Source: G051132615 sp051132615 (GTDB taxonomy: Bacteria > Pseudomonadota > Gammaproteobacteria > Burkholderiales > Neisseriaceae). Taken from it: a DNA stretch of 64,000 nt. The first letter of the stretch is position 1; each line of letters opens with the position of its first letter. Below the pieces are notes generated by a model. That model was not told the DNA's origin and did no database searches. It saw only the letters and a list, made by a program, of their open reading frames with translations. The position numbers and the translations under genes are program-made. Of this stretch, positions 61,796 to 64,000 are shown one piece after another. The stretch spans positions 806,001 to 870,000 of the forward strand of contig NZ_CP152375.1 in the NCBI RefSeq assembly GCF_051132615.1, read 5' to 3'.

Positions 61796-61821
61796 ACCAA
61801 CTTGATTGATGATCAGTTGGT
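61796..61821 (-). terminator. Terminator after virB10
   Basis: ACCAACT / AGTTGGT with a 12-base loop; on the minus strand it is followed by GGTTTTTATGG. Confidence 0.65.
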
Positions 61822-61850
61822 TTTAAATGGGTTGATTGCTCTTTATAGTG

Positions 61851-63062
61851 TTAAAAATAAGGCGTGACCACCTCATACACCTTAGAAAAATCCACATCAC
61901 GAGACACCATCACATTGATTAATGAACCTTGGTTCACGTATCCAGTAGGTGGAATATTGATGCTGTTTTTTAACGCTTCTGTTGCCATTTCTTCAGCTGC
62001 ATCATTGGCGTTTTCAAAGGTGATGTTGTCATTACCTTTATTACGGTTATTCAGGTTTTCTGATAAATCTGAAATCAGGCTGATCAGCATTGCCCCACCA
62101 AAACGTTGAAAGAAATGATAATTGACCCGTGCGCCATGTCCAGCGGCTCCTAATTGACCCGCACCTGTGCTGGCAATATTAACCTTAACCCCATTAGGTG
62201 TTTCAACTTCATTCCACAGTACAAACACCCTAGCTTGTCCCTGAACCAAAGCCGAGGTTTGCTCACCCACCAGTTTAGAGCCTCGCTCTAACAGTAATAC
62301 CCGACCATTGGCAGAATACACATCTTTGGTTACCAAACAACGGGTAAAGCCTGCATGAGTGGTAATAATCTGTGTATCTAATGTACAGGGTATATTGGTT
62401 CCCTTGGAGAGTAGGTAAGTCGAATCGATACGCTTTTGTGCCGTGGCTTGAAAGGTAACAGTGGGTTTTAATTTGTCCCCAAATGTACTACTGCTACCTA
62501 ATCCATCATCATTAAAACTGACAGGTTGTGCTTCAGCCGTTTGAGTAGATTCTCCAGTAGAACGTCCACCTTCAAAATCGACCAGAACATTACCCCTCAT
62601 TTTACGTTGTTCAGGTGTTTCTTCTGGTTCTTTTTGATCCGTTGTTTGCCCCATCTGATTAGGAGCTGGTTCAGATTGTTGTTCTGGAATTTGAGCCATA
62701 TCCATTGCTTCAGGTTCACTGGCTTCTTCAGGCATTTGTAATGCCAGCTCTTCCTTATCTTGCTCAAAATCCTTAGGCTGATTGTTTTTGATCTCATCAA
62801 GTGGTTGGGTGTTTTCTGCTACGGTGTCCCCACTACCACTACTAAATGCAATCAGACCTGAAACAATTAAACCAAGGGCAACAATACCAATGCCTGCCAT
62901 GGCGACTTTACTGACATTATTGTTCTTTTTACTTGGGCTTAAATCTTGAGGGATGCCCATTTCCACCGTGTCATCCTGAATCGCGTCAGCAAGAGAAGTG
63001 ATGGTGTTCTCCACTTCATGCTCCAGTGGTTTTTTCTTTTTGAATTTATCTAAAATACCCAT
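61851..63062 (-). CDS. virB10: VirB10 type IV secretion core protein
   Basis: This core-complex protein spans both membranes. The 403-residue protein has a short cytoplasmic N-terminus, a membrane helix (about 52-74, VAMAGIGIVALGLIVSGLIAF), a Pro/Glu/Gln-rich periplasmic linker (80-150), and the conserved C-terminal beta-barrel domain with IPCTLDTQIITTHAGFTRCLVTKDVYSANGRVLLLERGSKLVGEQ and RFGGAMLISLISDL antenna-like segment. It follows virB9 by 11 bp. Confidence 0.95.
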   Translation of the reverse strand: MGILDKFKKKKPLEHEVENTITSLADAIQDDTVEMGIPQDLSPSKKNNNVSKVAMAGIGIVALGLIVSGLIAFSSGSGDTVAENTQPLDEIKNNQPKDFEQDKEELALQMPEEASEPEAMDMAQIPEQQSEPAPNQMGQTTDQKEPEETPEQRKMRGNVLVDFEGGRSTGESTQTAEAQPVSFNDDGLGSSSTFGDKLKPTVTFQATAQKRIDSTYLLSKGTNIPCTLDTQIITTHAGFTRCLVTKDVYSANGRVLLLERGSKLVGEQTSALVQGQARVFVLWNEVETPNGVKVNIASTGAGQLGAAGHGARVNYHFFQRFGGAMLISLISDLSENLNNRNKGNDNITFENANDAAEEMATEALKNSINIPPTGYVNQGSLINVMVSRDVDFSKVYEVVTPYF

Positions 63063-63073
63063 GTTGTGATCCT

Positions 63074-63898
63074 TTACTTAACGATACGCACAGAGTTTTG
63101 ATCTGAAGTACCTGTACGATTAAATAGCCCTTTTTCATCAAAGCCCCGATTTTCAACAGCAAGTACACTATTACCCAAACGCAGCATGTACTTTTTAGCG
63201 GTTTCATGCACAATGACTGTGTCTTCTTCAATATGGGTATTGAGCAGCATCTCTGAACCATCGGGCATCACCTTATAAAGGGTGGGCAAATCCCGACCAT
63301 CATTAAATTTGAAAAAGGTAAATAAACCATTATCAAAAACAGCAGTAGGAACCAATGCTTTAGCCCCTTTGCCCCAATAGTTATAATTCGCTTGACCCTT
63401 TTGTTCAGGTAAGCTCTGCAAAATATCCTTTGCCTGCTTTTGTTTCATGGTTTCTGCTTGCATCACTGCTTTTTGGCTATCAGGATAAGAAAAACGCAGA
63501 ATATAGGTAGGCGCTTGAGGTTTCTGTCCTTTTCTCACTTGACGAGCCAAAGACAGATAAAAAGCATAGGTGCGCTTATTGGTGGTGATGATCATATTGG
63601 TATTGGGGCTTTGCGCAATGGGCTTAAATATGATGTTGTTGCCTTTCACAGATAAGTTCCATGCTTGCCCATCGCCCATACCTAACGCAGCATTATCCCC
63701 AATCAATCGTTCGTCTTGTTCCAATTGAATCATGGTTGTTCTACCTACTTGGGCACGAATATTGACCACATTATCAGGGTCATAATGCACATACTGAATA
63801 CGGGCATCTTTGCTCGATGTGCTGGGGGTAATATCTGCATGTGCCATAGATAAACAACTCAGCAACACTGCTAAAACACATAACTTATTATTGAACAT
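63074..63898 (-). CDS. virB9: VirB9 type IV secretion core protein
   Basis: This periplasmic/outer-membrane core protein is 274 residues from ATG 63898 (AAGGAG upstream). Signal peptide LAVLLSCLSMAHA, then the VirB9 N-domain (IQYVHYDPDNVVNIRAQVGRTTMIQLEQDE) and C-domain with YWGKGAKALVPTAVFDNGLFTFFKF and LPTLYKVMPDGSEMLLN. Normal length. It lies between virB8 and virB10, as usual. Confidence 0.94.
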   Translation of the reverse strand: MFNNKLCVLAVLLSCLSMAHADITPSTSSKDARIQYVHYDPDNVVNIRAQVGRTTMIQLEQDERLIGDNAALGMGDGQAWNLSVKGNNIIFKPIAQSPNTNMIITTNKRTYAFYLSLARQVRKGQKPQAPTYILRFSYPDSQKAVMQAETMKQKQAKDILQSLPEQKGQANYNYWGKGAKALVPTAVFDNGLFTFFKFNDGRDLPTLYKVMPDGSEMLLNTHIEEDTVIVHETAKKYMLRLGNSVLAVENRGFDEKGLFNRTGTSDQNSVRIVK

Positions 63899-63911
63899 TG
63901 TTTTTTTCTCC

Positions 63912-64000
63912 TTATGGCGCAGCTTCAGGATCGACACGATAGCTTGTCACTTGAAAACCCAACGGATTAATCAAGCGATCCGCCTCTTGTAGGGGTTTGT
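63912..64000 (-). CDS. virB8: VirB8, C-terminal end only (partial)
   Basis: The minus strand reads KPLQEADRLINPLGFQVTSY then RVDPEAAP and a stop. The INPLGFQVTSYRVDPE ending is typical of VirB8 and the position before virB9 fits. The rest lies beyond the window edge. Confidence 0.85.
   Translation of the reverse strand, partial: KPLQEADRLINPLGFQVTSYRVDPEAAP

Noticed and set aside
1..64000. Neisseria DNA uptake sequences (GCCGTCTGAA and known variants)
   Set aside because: None noticed by eye in terminators or elsewhere; a computed search would be decisive, so not used as evidence for or against.

Overview
The window comes from a low-GC (roughly 35-40% by eye) Gram-negative proteobacterium. 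Several traits point toward the Neisseriaceae: a minor-pilin cluster in fimT-pilV-pilW-pilX-pilin order without pilY1, a short MetN of the size I recall for Neisseria, a periplasmic MliC-type lysozyme inhibitor, and a CRISPR repeat closely resembling the type II-C repeat of Neisseria meningitidis. I saw no canonical Neisseria DNA uptake sequence by eye. The family assignment is therefore inference, and Moraxellaceae-like or other low-GC lineages are not excluded.

Chromosomal part (1-40.96 kb). The left edge holds holB (partial), tmk and mltG, then the ybbP-ybbA ABC system head-to-head with tesA. A DUF4272-type protein and a CDF metal transporter follow. Next come the methionine importer metN-metI-metQ, slyX, a class II-type photolyase and the complete F1Fo ATP synthase operon atpIBEFHAGDC with a strong sigma70-like promoter. 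A DAHP synthase-like protein that has lost its catalytic residues is next, then an AsmA-family protein, mnmC and a lysozyme inhibitor. An eptA-pmrA-pmrB (pmrCAB-type) lipid A modification operon has a PmrA-box-like direct repeat in front of it. It is followed by leuS, a membrane fatty acid desaturase containing a hexanucleotide repeat, prfC, a small MscS-like channel, a nucleoside hydrolase, a low-molecular-weight protein tyrosine phosphatase and the minor-pilin operon.

Integrative element (about 40.96 kb to beyond the right edge). A tRNA-Thr(UGU) gene is followed directly by a tyrosine integrase and a DUF4224 probable excisionase, so an integrated conjugative element begins here and its far end lies outside the window. 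Reading in: traM-traL and trbM (RP4-like accessory transfer genes); a dyad-rich noncoding stretch that is the best oriT candidate; a CI/LexA-type repressor divergent from a Cro/YdaS-type gene and a replication-initiator-like gene; then a plus-strand cargo block. On the minus strand follow relaxase, MobC, ArdC antirestriction protein, a polyvalent primase/TOPRIM/LPD7 protein, the VirD4 coupling protein, SSB, and a VirB-type type IV secretion cluster (virB11, a lipoprotein, virB10, virB9, virB8 partial).

The cargo block (46.2-50.9 kb) is the most interesting part. It holds a DUF6794 gene, a thermonuclease pseudogene, an orphan six-repeat type II-C-like CRISPR array without cas genes, a leader of three tandem small hairpins, and an 821-residue polymorphic toxin ending in an EndoU-like nuclease domain, followed 11 bp later by a probable immunity gene. 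Because the same element encodes a complete-looking VirB/VirD4 channel, and the toxin has an N-terminal segment resembling T4SS-effector recruitment domains, the element may use its conjugation machine as an antibacterial weapon. The element is also peppered with intrinsic-terminator-like hairpins between co-directional transfer genes, which suggests attenuation or antitermination control.
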